The notes under the pieces: model-generated
Told to the model about the DNA's origin: nothing
The model's input: only the letters and a program-made list of their open reading frames with translations
Database searches by the model: none
Position numbers and translations under genes: made by a program
Assembly: GCF_000716335.1 (NCBI RefSeq)
Contig: NZ_KL591003.1
Location: forward strand, 382,261-446,260
DNA length: 64,000 bases
Source: Streptomyces sp. NRRL S-118
Lineage (GTDB): Bacteria > Actinomycetota > Actinomycetes > Streptomycetales > Streptomycetaceae
Direction: 5' to 3'
In this document: positions 9,150 to 17,771 of the stretch, one piece after another
Numbering within the stretch: position 1 is the stretch's first letter
Layout of the letters: each line of letters begins with the position of its first letter

Positions 9150-10189
9150 CCACGACCGTCACCACCACGGACACGTCGGACGCCTGGGAGGTGCTGCGGC
9201 GGGCCGGCGAGCTGACCGGTCCACGGATCCGCACGGCCCTCGACCGGCTCGGTGAGCCGGCCCGTACCGTCGCCCGCTACCACTTCGGATGGTGCGACGC
9301 GGACGGCCGGCCGGCCGACGCGGGGTGGGGCAAGGGGCTGCGCGGCGCACTGGTCCTGGGCGGTGCCCGGGCCGTGGGCGGCGACGCCGGGGCGGCGCTC
9401 CCGGCGGCCGCCGCGGTGGAGCTGGTGCACAACTTCTCGGTGCTCCACGACGACGTCATGGACCAGGACGCCACCCGGCGGGGCCGGGCCACGGCCTGGA
9501 CCGTGTTCGGTAGCGCCCAGGCGGTGCTGGCCGGAGACGCGATGCTGGTGCTGGCGGTGCAGGAGCTGGCGTCCGCCCCGCCTCCCGCCCACCACTGCGC
9601 GGCCGCGCAGGAGCTGTGCCGCGCGCTGCTGGAGCTGGTCGCCGGCCAGAGCTCCGACCTCGCCTTCGAGCAACGCGCGGACGTGGGGCTCGACGAGTCG
9701 ATGACCATGGCGGCGGGCAAGACCGCGGCGCTCTTCGCCGGCGCGTGCGGCCTCGGTGCCATCGCCGCCGGGGGCTCCGCCCGGCAGGTCGAGGCACTGC
9801 GGGGCTTCGGCCATCATCTGGGCCTGGCGTTCCAGATCGTGGACGACCTGCTCGGCATCTGGGGCGACACCCGTGCCACCGGAAAGCCGGTCGGAGCGGA
9901 TCTGCGCCGGCGCAAGAAGTCCCTGCCGGTCGTCGCGGCACTCGGCAGCGGGACGCCCGCCGGCCGGCGGCTGGCCGAGCTGTACGGCGACGAACGCCCG
10001 ATGGAGGCCGCCGACGTGGTGCGGGCGACCGCCCTGGTCGAGGAGGCCGGCGGCCGCCGCTGGGCCGTCGACGAGGCGGCCCGGCGGCAGTCCGCGGCCC
10101 TGGACCGGCTGACCGAGGCCGCCCCCGACGCACACGCCGCCCACGGTCTGCGGTCCCTGGTGGACCTGGTCACGCAGCGCAGCCGCTGA
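9146..10189 (+). CDS. Polyprenyl diphosphate synthase, GGPP-type
   Basis: A 347-residue trans-prenyltransferase that elongates allylic diphosphates with IPP. The first aspartate-rich motif is HDDVMDQD (D102, D103, D106) and the second is VDDLLGIWGD (D233, D234), with the G-K-x-L-R IPP-binding motif (GKGLRG) and GKPVGADLRRRKKSLP further on. The fifth residue before the first motif is Phe97 and the fourth is Ser98, a pattern associated in archaeal-type enzymes with C20 product length. That supports GGPP rather than FPP, as an inference. It starts by ATGA overlap with the terpene synthase, so the pair probably supplies and consumes the same substrate. Confidence 0.9.
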   Translation: MTTTVTTTDTSDAWEVLRRAGELTGPRIRTALDRLGEPARTVARYHFGWCDADGRPADAGWGKGLRGALVLGGARAVGGDAGAALPAAAAVELVHNFSVLHDDVMDQDATRRGRATAWTVFGSAQAVLAGDAMLVLAVQELASAPPPAHHCAAAQELCRALLELVAGQSSDLAFEQRADVGLDESMTMAAGKTAALFAGACGLGAIAAGGSARQVEALRGFGHHLGLAFQIVDDLLGIWGDTRATGKPVGADLRRRKKSLPVVAALGSGTPAGRRLAELYGDERPMEAADVVRATALVEEAGGRRWAVDEAARRQSAALDRLTEAAPDAHAAHGLRSLVDLVTQRSR

Positions 10190-10199
10190 CCGGGGCCCG

Positions 10200-10221
10200 G
10201 CCGGGGCGCCACCGCCCCGGC
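10200..10221 (+). terminator. GC hairpin between prenyltransferase and glycosyltransferase genes
   Basis: A perfect 9-bp inverted repeat (GCCGGGGCG at 10200–10208, CGCCCCGGC at 10213–10221) with a CCAC loop, 11 nt after the prenyltransferase stop. No T-run follows. It may attenuate readthrough into the glycosyltransferase gene or stabilise the upstream mRNA end. Confidence 0.5.
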
Positions 10222-10263
10222 ACCGGCGCGCGGGTCGCACTCACGAGAAAGGGAACATCACCG

Positions 10264-11604
10264 ATGCGCGTGCTGTTCGCCACGATTTCCGAGAAGACGC
10301 ACATGTACAGCATGGTCCCGCTGGCGTGGGCGCTGACCACGGCGGGCCACGAGGTGCGGGTGGCGAGCAGTCCGGCGCTCACCGACGCCATCACCCGCAC
10401 CGGCCTGACCGCGGCGCCCGTCGGCACCGATCACCGGATGCACGACGGGTTCGCCGCGCACCAGGACCTGGTCGCGCGGATCTACGACGCCCGCAAGCGC
10501 GACGACCGCACCGAGGCACGGGCCCTGTACCGCACCCTGCACACGCTGCTGGAGAACGAGGTCACGGACTGGTCCGAGCCGAGCGCGGAGCGGGAGACCT
10601 GGGACAGCGTCCTGACCAAGTACCGCGTGGGCGTCGAGCACATGTACCGCGTGTACAACGACGGCATGGTCGACGACCTGGTGGAGCTGGCCCGCGCGTG
10701 GCAGCCGGACCTGGTGATCTGGACGCCGCTCACCTACGCGGCGCCGGTGGCGGCCCGGGTGGTGGGCGCCGCCCACGCCCGCCTGTTGTGGTCCGTGGAC
10801 ATCTACGCGGCGATGCGCGGCGTCTTCCTCGGCCTGAAGGAGCAGCAGCCGCCGGAACGGCGCGAGGATCCGCTCGCCGACTGGCTCACCGGACACCTCG
10901 CCCGGCACGGCAGCGACTTCGCGGAGGAGGTCACGACCGGTCAGTGGACCGTCGACCAGACCCCCGGGAGCCTGCAGCTGGCGCTGGACGTCCACCGCGT
11001 CCCGATGCGCTACGCGCCGTACAACGGCCCCTCGGTCGAACCCGGCTGGGTGCGGGAGCGCCCCGCCCGGCCCCGGGTCTTCTTCACCCCGGGGCACTCC
11101 TCGGCCGCCGTCATCGGCGCTTCGTACATGCCGGTGCAGGAGATCCTGGACGCCGTGGACGGCCTCGACATCGAGTTCGTCGCCGCGCTGCCCGCCCGGG
11201 AGACCGACGCGGTGCTGCGCATCCCGAGCAACACCCGGGTCGTCGACTTCGTGCCGCTGCACACGCTCGTGCCGAGCTGCTCCGCCCTCCTCCACCACGG
11301 CGGCTTCGGCGGCTGGTCGGCGGCCCTGCTGCACGGGGTGCCGCAGTTCCTGCTCCCGGTCCGCTTCTCGGACCTGTGGACCAAGGCCACCCTGCTCGAC
11401 GCGCAGGGCGGCGGCGCGTACCTGCACGCGTCGGAGGTGACGGCCGAGACGCTGCGCGCGGGGCTGACCCGGCTGCTGGAGGACCCGTCCTACCGGTCCG
11501 GCGCCGCGCGACTGCGCCAGGAGATGCTCGCCGCGCCGACCCCCAACGACCTGGTGCGCACCCTGGAGGAACTGACCGCGGCGGCGCGCGGCGCAGGCGC
11601 CTGA
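10264..11604 (+). CDS. GT1-type glycosyltransferase, activator-dependent (EryCIII/DesVII-like)
   Basis: A 446-residue GT-B enzyme that transfers a sugar from a nucleotide-sugar to a small acceptor. The N-terminus (MRVLFATISEKTHMYSMVPL) and the donor-site loop SALLHHGGFGGWSAALLHGV are typical of macrolide glycosyltransferases such as EryCIII and DesVII. Those family members need a P450-like auxiliary protein (EryCII/DesVIII). ATG 10264 follows GAAAGGGAA. It is 74 bp after the prenyltransferase gene and in the same direction, so it most likely decorates the oxidised terpenoid. No deoxysugar biosynthesis genes are in the window, so the donor must come from elsewhere in the genome. Confidence 0.88.
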   Translation: MRVLFATISEKTHMYSMVPLAWALTTAGHEVRVASSPALTDAITRTGLTAAPVGTDHRMHDGFAAHQDLVARIYDARKRDDRTEARALYRTLHTLLENEVTDWSEPSAERETWDSVLTKYRVGVEHMYRVYNDGMVDDLVELARAWQPDLVIWTPLTYAAPVAARVVGAAHARLLWSVDIYAAMRGVFLGLKEQQPPERREDPLADWLTGHLARHGSDFAEEVTTGQWTVDQTPGSLQLALDVHRVPMRYAPYNGPSVEPGWVRERPARPRVFFTPGHSSAAVIGASYMPVQEILDAVDGLDIEFVAALPARETDAVLRIPSNTRVVDFVPLHTLVPSCSALLHHGGFGGWSAALLHGVPQFLLPVRFSDLWTKATLLDAQGGGAYLHASEVTAETLRAGLTRLLEDPSYRSGAARLRQEMLAAPTPNDLVRTLEELTAAARGAGA

Positions 11605-11616
11605 GGGAGATCCGGT

Positions 11617-12039
11617 TCAGCCGGTGCCGTGGCCGGCGTTCCGATGGTCCGCCCAGATGTAGCTCTCGGGGAGGAGGTCGGTGATGGCGACGGTCCGCAG
11701 GCGGTCCCCCGTCCCCACGATCACGCCCAGCGCAGGGAAGTAGTCGAGCAGCACCTGGCGGCAGCGCCCGCACGGCGGCACCACGCCGCGGCCTCCGTCG
11801 CCCACGGCGACGACGGTCGTCAGGTCGTAGGCACCCTGGGCGGCGGCCGTGCCGATGACGACCAGCTCGGCGCAGGGCCCTCCGGTGAAGTGGTAGGCGT
11901 TGAGCCCGGTGACGATGCGGCCGTCCCGGGCGCGGGCCGCGGCGGCCATCGTGTGCTGTTCGCCGTGGCAGCGCGTGCGGGCGAGTTCGGTGGCGGCGGC
12001 GACCAGTTCCCGGTCGACGTCCGGCCCCTGTGCGGTCAT
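11617..12039 (-). CDS. Cytidine deaminase-fold protein resembling blasticidin S deaminase
   Basis: A 140-residue zinc hydrolase. The zinc/catalytic motifs are GGPCAELVV (Cys plus catalytic Glu) and PPCGRCRQVLLD (the CxxC pair). The run NAYHFTGGPCAELVV and the C-terminal LLPESYIW closely resemble the fungal/bacterial blasticidin S deaminases as I remember them (VYHFTGGPCAELVV, LLPSGYVW), more than housekeeping Cdd. It would hydrolyse a cytosine amino group, of blasticidin-type nucleosides or of cytidine. The start is supported by AAGGGA upstream. It converges on the glycosyltransferase with only 12 bp between the stops. Function as resistance or nucleoside salvage is open. Confidence 0.82.
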   Translation of the reverse strand: MTAQGPDVDRELVAAATELARTRCHGEQHTMAAAARARDGRIVTGLNAYHFTGGPCAELVVIGTAAAQGAYDLTTVVAVGDGGRGVVPPCGRCRQVLLDYFPALGVIVGTGDRLRTVAITDLLPESYIWADHRNAGHGTG

Positions 12040-12186
12040 GCTGCGTTCCCTTCTTCCGTGTCCCCGGTCCGCGTGCGCCCCGGGCGACTGGTGTGCCGGT
12101 GTCCCCCGTCCGCGCGCCCTCGGGCCCTGGTGTCCCGGTGTCCCCGTTCTCCCCTGTGCCGTCGCGCCCGGTCCGGGACCCGGTGC

Positions 12187-12978
12187 CTAGATCACGTTGA
12201 GGGCGGCGGCCCCGCCCACGCCGCCCAGGATCATGAAGGCCGGCATCAGCACCTTCAGCTCCACCCAGCTGCCCGCCCGGAAGCGGAGCACGGCCGGCGG
12301 GCCGACCGGGTACCAGCGCTTGCGGCCGACCGGGATCGGCCACAGGATCGGGCAGCCGGAGACGGTCAGGGCGTCCCCGATGTCGTGGACGAGCGCGCCC
12401 AGCACGATCGGCAGCCCGAGCCACAGGTACTCCTGCCCGGGCGCGGTGAACAGCCAGCCCGCTCCGTTGCCCGGCTGGTCCAGGATGCCCGCGAGGATCC
12501 AGGCGCTGGTGGCGCCCAGCAGCCACACCAGGACGTCGCTGGACACCCGGGCGGCGCGCCACAGCAGGCCCTCGACGGCCAGCACCAGGTGGATGAAGAG
12601 GATCGCCAGGACCGCCCACCGGCCGCCCCAGATGGCCAGCCCCGACGCGCCCGCCCCGCACAGGACCGCCCACACCCAGGTGTGTGTCAGGGTGCGGTGC
12701 CCGCCGCTCCTGCGGGCGTCGGCCGGGGTCTTGGTGGCCTTGTAGACGGCGTACGACAGCTTGTCGACGATCTCGCACAGCCCGCGCGATATCGGCCCGA
12801 AGGCGCGCGAAATCGTCGCCGACTTGTGGTCGAGGTCCGGGGCGAGCGCCGCTCCCGCGCAGATCAGGGCGCCGACGACGAGCACCGGCCAGGGCATCGG
12901 ACGGCCCGCGGCCGCGGTGGCGGCCCCCACGCCCAGCCATGCGGCAGCGCCGGAGAGTGAGTGCGCCGGTCCCATCAT
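12187..12978 (-). CDS. Membrane-bound metal-dependent hydrolase (YdjM/DUF457-like)
   Basis: A 263-residue membrane protein with several hydrophobic segments. It begins MMGPAHSLSGAAAWLGVG; GPAHSLSGA is the N-terminal His motif of the YdjM family, with further acidic/His motifs LAPDLDHKSATIS, GGHRTLTHTWVW and LGALVHDIGDALT. These conserved His and Asp residues are characteristic of this family, annotated as inner-membrane hydrolases with unknown substrate. The start could be either of two consecutive ATGs (12978 or 12975). It stands alone and is divergent from the helicase gene at 13130. The 12040–12186 gap contains only low-complexity tandem-like C/G/T sequence. Confidence 0.75.
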   Translation of the reverse strand: MMGPAHSLSGAAAWLGVGAATAAAGRPMPWPVLVVGALICAGAALAPDLDHKSATISRAFGPISRGLCEIVDKLSYAVYKATKTPADARRSGGHRTLTHTWVWAVLCGAGASGLAIWGGRWAVLAILFIHLVLAVEGLLWRAARVSSDVLVWLLGATSAWILAGILDQPGNGAGWLFTAPGQEYLWLGLPIVLGALVHDIGDALTVSGCPILWPIPVGRKRWYPVGPPAVLRFRAGSWVELKVLMPAFMILGGVGGAAALNVI

Positions 12979-13129
12979 GATGCTGTGCCCCGCCCCGTTG
13001 TTTCCTGTACCGCGTCGTGCCGGGTTTTCCGTGCCGCGCGGCCGAGTTGACGGGACAGCCTATCGCTCGGTGATCTTCCCGTGGACGGCCGGTTCCCGCT
13101 CATGGGGCCGGGCCAGGCAAGATGGGGGC

Positions 13130-15643
13130 GTGACCCTTATCGATCAGCTGCCGCCGGACGCCGACCCCGATGCCCTCTTCGAGGCCTTCTCGTCATGGGC
13201 GGAGGGCCGGGGGATCACGCTCTACCCGGCCCAGGAGGAGGCACTGATCGAGGTGGTCTCCGGGGCGAACGTGATCCTCTCCACCCCGACCGGCTCCGGA
13301 AAGAGCCTGGTGGCGGCGGGTGCGCACTTCACGGCGCTCGCCAACGACCAGGTGACCTTCTACACCGCGCCGATCAAGGCGCTGGTGTCGGAGAAGTTCT
13401 TCGACCTGTGCAAGCTCTTCGGCACCGAGAACGTCGGCATGCTGACCGGCGACGCGTCCGTGAACGCCGACGCGCCCGTGATCTGCTGCACCGCCGAGGT
13501 GCTGGCGTCGATCGCGCTGCGGGACGGCAAGGACGCCGACATCGGCCAGGTCGTGATGGACGAGTTCCACTTCTACGCCGAGCCGGACCGCGGCTGGGCC
13601 TGGCAGATCCCGCTGCTCGAACTGCCGCAGGCGCAGTTCGTCCTGATGTCGGCGACGCTCGGCGACGTCTCGATGTTCGAGAAGGACCTCACCCGCCGCA
13701 CCGGGCGGCCCACCTCCGTGGTCCGCTCGGCGACGCGGCCGGTGCCGCTGTCGTACGAGTACCGGCTGACGCCCATCACGGAGACGCTGACCGAGCTGCT
13801 GGAGACCAAGCAGGCGCCGGTCTACATCGTCCACTTCACCCAGGCGCAGGCGGTGGAGCGGGCGCAGTCGCTGATGAGCATCAACATGTGCTCGCGCGAG
13901 GAGAAGGACAGGATCGCCGAGCTGATCGGCAACTTCCGGTTCACCACCAAGTTCGGCAAGAACCTCTCCCGGTACGTGCGGCACGGCATCGGCGTGCACC
14001 ACGCCGGCATGCTGCCCAAGTACCGGCGCCTGGTCGAGAAGCTGGCGCAGGCGGGCCTGCTGAAGGTCATCTGCGGCACGGACACCCTGGGCGTCGGGGT
14101 CAACGTCCCGATCCGCACGGTGCTGTTCACCGCGCTGACCAAGTATGACGGCAGCCGGGTGCGCACGCTGCGCGCCCGGGAGTTCCACCAGATCGCGGGC
14201 CGGGCCGGCCGCGCGGGCTTCGACACCGCCGGTTTCGTGGTGGCGCAGGCCCCAGAGCACGTCATCGAGAACGAGAAGGCACTCGCCAAGGCGGGCGACG
14301 ATCCGAAGAAGCGGCGCAAGGTGGTCCGCAAGAAGGCGCCGGAGGGGTTCGTCGGCTGGACGGAGAACACCTTCGAGAAGCTGATCGCCTCCGAGCCGGA
14401 GCCGCTCACCTCCCGCTTCCGCGTCACGCACACCATGCTGCTGTCGGTGATCGCCCGGCCGGGCGACGCCTTCGAGGCGATGCGCCGGCTGCTGGAGGAC
14501 AACCACGAGCCGCGCAAGAACCAGCTGCGGCACATCCGCCGCGCCATCGCGATCTACCGTTCGCTGCTGGACGGCGGCGTGGTCGAGCAGCTCGAACGGC
14601 CCGACGCCGAGGGCCGCACGATCCGGCTCACGGTCGACCTCCAGCAGGACTTCGCGCTCAACCAGCCGCTGTCGACCTTCGCGCTGGCGGCGTTCGACCT
14701 GCTCGACCCCGAGTCGCCGTCGTACGCCCTGGACATGGTGTCGGTGGTGGAGTCGACGCTGGACGACCCGCGCCAGATCCTCGCCGCCCAGCAGAACAAG
14801 GCGCGCGGCGAGGCGGTCGGCGCGATGAAGGCCGACGGCGTCGAGTACGAGGAGCGGATGGAGCGGCTCCAGGACATCTCGTACCCGAAGCCCCTCGAGG
14901 AACTGTTGTGGCACGCGTACAACACGTACAAGAAGTCGCACCCGTGGGTCGGTGACCACCCGGTCTCGCCGAAGTCCGTCATCCGCGACATGTACGAGCG
15001 GGCGCTGTCCTTCACGGAGTTCACCTCGTTCTACGAGCTGGCGCGGACCGAGGGCATCGTGCTGCGCTACCTGGCGTCCGCGTACAAGGCGCTGGACCAC
15101 ACCATCCCCGACGACCTGAAGACCGAGGACCTGGAGGACCTGATCGCCTGGCTGGGCGAGATGGTGCGGCAGGTGGACTCCTCGCTGCTGGACGAGTGGG
15201 AGCAGCTGGCCAATCCGGAGGTCGAGACCGCCGAGGAGGCCCAGGAGAAGGCCGACCAGGTCAAGCCGGTCACGGCCAACGCCCGCGCGTTCCGGGTGCT
15301 CGTGCGCAACGCGATGTTCCGCCGGGTGGAGCTGGCCGCGCTGGACCAGCTGCGGGAGCTCGGCGAGATGGACGCGGAGTCCGGCTGGGACGAGGAGCGG
15401 TGGGCGGAGGCGATGGACGCGTACTGGGAGGAGTACGACGACCTCGGCACCGGCCCGGACGCGCGCGGGCCGAAGCTGCTGTCCATCGAGGAGGACGCGG
15501 CCCACGGGCTGTGGCGCGTCCGGCAGACCTTCGCCGACCCGAACGGCGACCATGACTGGGGCATCAGCGCGGAGGTGGACCTGGCGGCCTCGGACGAGGA
15601 GGGCCGCGCGGTCGTCCGCGTCACCGACGTCGGCCAGCTCTGA
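13130..15643 (+). CDS. DEAD/DEAH-box RNA helicase with C-terminal DUF3516
   Basis: An 837-residue superfamily 2 helicase. Visible motifs in order: Walker A TPTGSGKSLVA (about residues 50–60), DEFH (VVMDEFHFYAE), SAT (LMSATLG), the helicase C-terminal segment with GVHHAGMLPKYRRLVEKL, and motif VI QIAGRAGRAG. After about residue 400 a long region matches the DUF3516 domain that actinobacteria attach to these Ski2-like proteins. A role in RNA unwinding or turnover is expected. I use GTG 13130 (MTLIDQLPPDADPDALF), which starts just before the conserved domain; upstream in-frame starts would add unlikely sequence. The following thioesterase gene starts 12 bp after the stop, so they are probably cotranscribed. 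Confidence 0.9.
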   Translation: MTLIDQLPPDADPDALFEAFSSWAEGRGITLYPAQEEALIEVVSGANVILSTPTGSGKSLVAAGAHFTALANDQVTFYTAPIKALVSEKFFDLCKLFGTENVGMLTGDASVNADAPVICCTAEVLASIALRDGKDADIGQVVMDEFHFYAEPDRGWAWQIPLLELPQAQFVLMSATLGDVSMFEKDLTRRTGRPTSVVRSATRPVPLSYEYRLTPITETLTELLETKQAPVYIVHFTQAQAVERAQSLMSINMCSREEKDRIAELIGNFRFTTKFGKNLSRYVRHGIGVHHAGMLPKYRRLVEKLAQAGLLKVICGTDTLGVGVNVPIRTVLFTALTKYDGSRVRTLRAREFHQIAGRAGRAGFDTAGFVVAQAPEHVIENEKALAKAGDDPKKRRKVVRKKAPEGFVGWTENTFEKLIASEPEPLTSRFRVTHTMLLSVIARPGDAFEAMRRLLEDNHEPRKNQLRHIRRAIAIYRSLLDGGVVEQLERPDAEGRTIRLTVDLQQDFALNQPLSTFALAAFDLLDPESPSYALDMVSVVESTLDDPRQILAAQQNKARGEAVGAMKADGVEYEERMERLQDISYPKPLEELLWHAYNTYKKSHPWVGDHPVSPKSVIRDMYERALSFTEFTSFYELARTEGIVLRYLASAYKALDHTIPDDLKTEDLEDLIAWLGEMVRQVDSSLLDEWEQLANPEVETAEEAQEKADQVKPVTANARAFRVLVRNAMFRRVELAALDQLRELGEMDAESGWDEERWAEAMDAYWEEYDDLGTGPDARGPKLLSIEEDAAHGLWRVRQTFADPNGDHDWGISAEVDLAASDEEGRAVVRVTDVGQL

Positions 15644-15655
15644 AAGGATCCGTGG

Positions 15656-16525
15656 ATGACCAACCCCGCCGAGCGACTCGTCGATCTGCTCGACCTCGAG
15701 CAGATCGAGGTGAACATCTTCCGCGGCGCGAGCCCGCAGGAGTCCCTGCAACGGGTCTTCGGCGGGCAGGTCGCCGGCCAGGCCCTGGTCGCGGCCGGCC
15801 GCACCACGGACGGCGACCGGCCGGTGCACTCGCTGCACGCGTACTTCCTGCGGCCCGGCATCCCGGGGCTGCCGATCGTGTACCAGGTCGAGCGGGTGCG
15901 GGACGGGCGGTCGTTCACCACGCGCCGGGTCACCGCGATCCAGCAGGGGAAGACGATCTTCAATCTGACCGCCTCCTTCCACCAGCCGGAGGAGGCGGGC
16001 TTCGAGCACCAGCTGCCGCCGCGGCTGGAGTTCCCGCCGCCGGAGTCGCTGCCGTCGGTGGCGGACGAGGTGCGCGAGCACCTGGGCGCGCTGCCGGAGG
16101 CGATGGAGCGGATGGCGCGGCGCATGCCGTTCGACATCCGGTACGTCGACCGGCTGCGGTGGACGGCGGAAGAGGTCGAGGGCGCCGATCCGCGCAGCGC
16201 GGTGTGGATGCGGGCGGTGGGCCCGCTGGGCGACGACCCCCTGGTGCACACGTGCGCGCTGACGTACGCCTCCGACATGACCCTGCTGGACGCGGTCCGC
16301 ATCCCCATCGAACCGCTGTGGGGGCCGCGGGGGTTCGACATGGCGTCGCTGGACCACGCGATGTGGTTCCACCGGCCGTTCCGGACGGACGAATGGTTCC
16401 TGTACGACCAGGAGTCGCCCATCGCGACCGGTGGCCGCGGCCTGGCGCGCGGCCGCATCTACGACCGGGAGGGCCGGCTGCTGGTCTCGGTGGTGCAGGA
16501 AGGCCTGTTCCGCAGGCTGGGCTGA
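15656..16525 (+). CDS. tesB: Acyl-CoA thioesterase II
   Basis: A 289-residue double-hotdog thioesterase that hydrolyses medium- and long-chain acyl-CoA. It has the family N-terminus (LLDLEQIEVNIFRG, FGGQVAGQALVAA, SLHAYFLRPG), the central VTAIQQGKTIFNLTASF, and the second-domain catalytic region YASDMTLLDAV with the conserved Asp, followed by HAMWFHRPFRTDEW and LVSVVQEGLFR, where the conserved Gln lies. AAAGGATCC precedes the start. Full length for the family. It is likely cytoplasmic and cotranscribed with the helicase, though the two have no obvious functional link. Confidence 0.94.
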   Translation: MTNPAERLVDLLDLEQIEVNIFRGASPQESLQRVFGGQVAGQALVAAGRTTDGDRPVHSLHAYFLRPGIPGLPIVYQVERVRDGRSFTTRRVTAIQQGKTIFNLTASFHQPEEAGFEHQLPPRLEFPPPESLPSVADEVREHLGALPEAMERMARRMPFDIRYVDRLRWTAEEVEGADPRSAVWMRAVGPLGDDPLVHTCALTYASDMTLLDAVRIPIEPLWGPRGFDMASLDHAMWFHRPFRTDEWFLYDQESPIATGGRGLARGRIYDREGRLLVSVVQEGLFRRLG

Positions 16526-16636
16526 CCCGCGCCTTCGCCGACCGCTGAGGGCGCGCCCGGTCCCGGCGCCACCGTGACCGGCCGTGCCGACCTGATCAGG
16601 GCCGCCCTCGGCCACCGCTCATCTTCGAAGGGAACG

Positions 16637-17181
16637 TCACGCCTCTGTCACGGACCCGACGAATCGCGACCACTCCTCGCGGCTGACGGAGATGTGAGGC
16701 CGCGACACGTTCTTGGAGTCACGTACGCACACGGTGCCACCGGAACGGTGCCCTCGAACACCGCCCGCGCATAACCTTGCGACTGCAACAACCCCGGAAC
16801 CAGCCGGCACTCGTACGTGCACAGGCCCACCGCCACCCGCTCCAGCCGAGCCCACTGACGGAACCAGGCCGCGAGTCCCACGTCTCCGCGCCCCCGTGTC
16901 ACGTACTGCGACGACCTCCGCAGCGCGCCCGTGTTGCCCAGTGCCACCTCGGAGCGCTCGACCAACGCCACGTCGGGCATCCGACGCCCCGACTCCACCG
17001 ACTCCACCGTGTGCCTGGAGAAGCTGACCAGGTTCGCGAACTCGGCTCTGCTGTGACCCGCGTGCTCGCGCAGTGCCTGCACGACCGCACCGAACGTCCG
17101 CAGGCTGTCCGAGGGATCGGGCTCACGCTCCGCCCCACCGCCCGGCACGTCCTCGTCGTCCACCACACCGCCGCCGGTCAT
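16637..17181 (-). pseudogene. Deletion fusion of an HTH/DUF5753 regulator gene and a DUF397 gene
   Basis: From ATG 17181 the frame encodes a Xre-type helix-turn-helix region (FANLVSFSRHTVESVESGRR) and the beginning of DUF5753 (YECRLVPGLLQSQGYARAVF). That stops being family-like at about 16750, where a complete protein would need roughly 150 more residues. Immediately after, in a different frame, the sequence encodes the end of a DUF397 protein (CVRDSKNVSRPHISVSREEW, then RFVGSVTEA and a stop at 16637). These two genes are normally adjacent, as at 61679–62767. An internal deletion with frameshift explains this. An 8-bp direct repeat (ACGGTGCC at 16731–16738 and 16745–16752) sits at the junction. 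The first frame itself runs to a stop at 16648. Confidence 0.8.
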
Positions 17182-17771
17182 CCGCGGCCACCTCCGGTTC
17201 CGTACACGCGCTGATCGCCAGTCCCCACCGCATGACACCCAGCGCGGCGCATGAACCGTCGTAACGTCCACGGAATGTGCTCGTACGCTGACGCAACGTA
17301 CCCCGCGGGCGCGGCGCGGCGCGGTGGAAGGGCAGCGGGCGGCCGAAGGCCGACGGCGCGGGCGCCGGAGGCCGTACGGACGAGGCCGGACGACGCCAGG
17401 CGCGAGGCCGGGCCGGCGGCCGCGACCGGAAACCACACCGACACCATCGGAGCCGACTGGGCTGCCACCGCCGGGTCGTCAAGCCGCAGCCTGGTCGACT
17501 ACGGCCGACTCACTGCGTGGACAACAGTGACCATGATCTACGGCGACATCGCGTGTCCCCGGCGGGCCACGCCATGGAACTCATCACCGTGCCGTACGGC
17601 GGCTGGACCTCGTAGCACCTGTGACGAAGGCCCGCATCAGGTGTCGCGCATGTGCTGTGCCCGGCGGCGACTGGCCCGTGCCACAGAAGACACGGCGCCG
17701 GCCTGAGCCTCCACCAGGTCGTCCGCGAGCTGCAGACCGTCTGGGCGGGGGCGGAGCGGGACTCCAGCACG
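17182..17771. other. 590-bp region without a supportable gene
   Basis: No frame here has recognisable motifs, a good ribosome-binding site and consistent codon bias together. Codon-position GC bias is weak compared with neighbours. Since it adjoins a decayed regulator, it may be the remains of the ATPase-fold gene that usually lies divergent from such regulators, but I cannot align any part of it to that family. Confidence 0.5.

Noticed and set aside
12040..12186. Tandem-like GGTGTCCCCGT repeats as a possible CRISPR or satellite
   Set aside because: Units are irregular, short and low complexity, with no spacers.
11111..12940. 609-codon minus-strand frame over the deaminase and hydrolase genes
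   Set aside because: Overlaps two well-supported genes in a different frame and has low-complexity composition.
17251..17706. Plus-strand frame in the region after the HTH/DUF397 pseudogene
   Set aside because: Codon-position bias is poor and there is no homology-like content; more likely non-coding or decayed.
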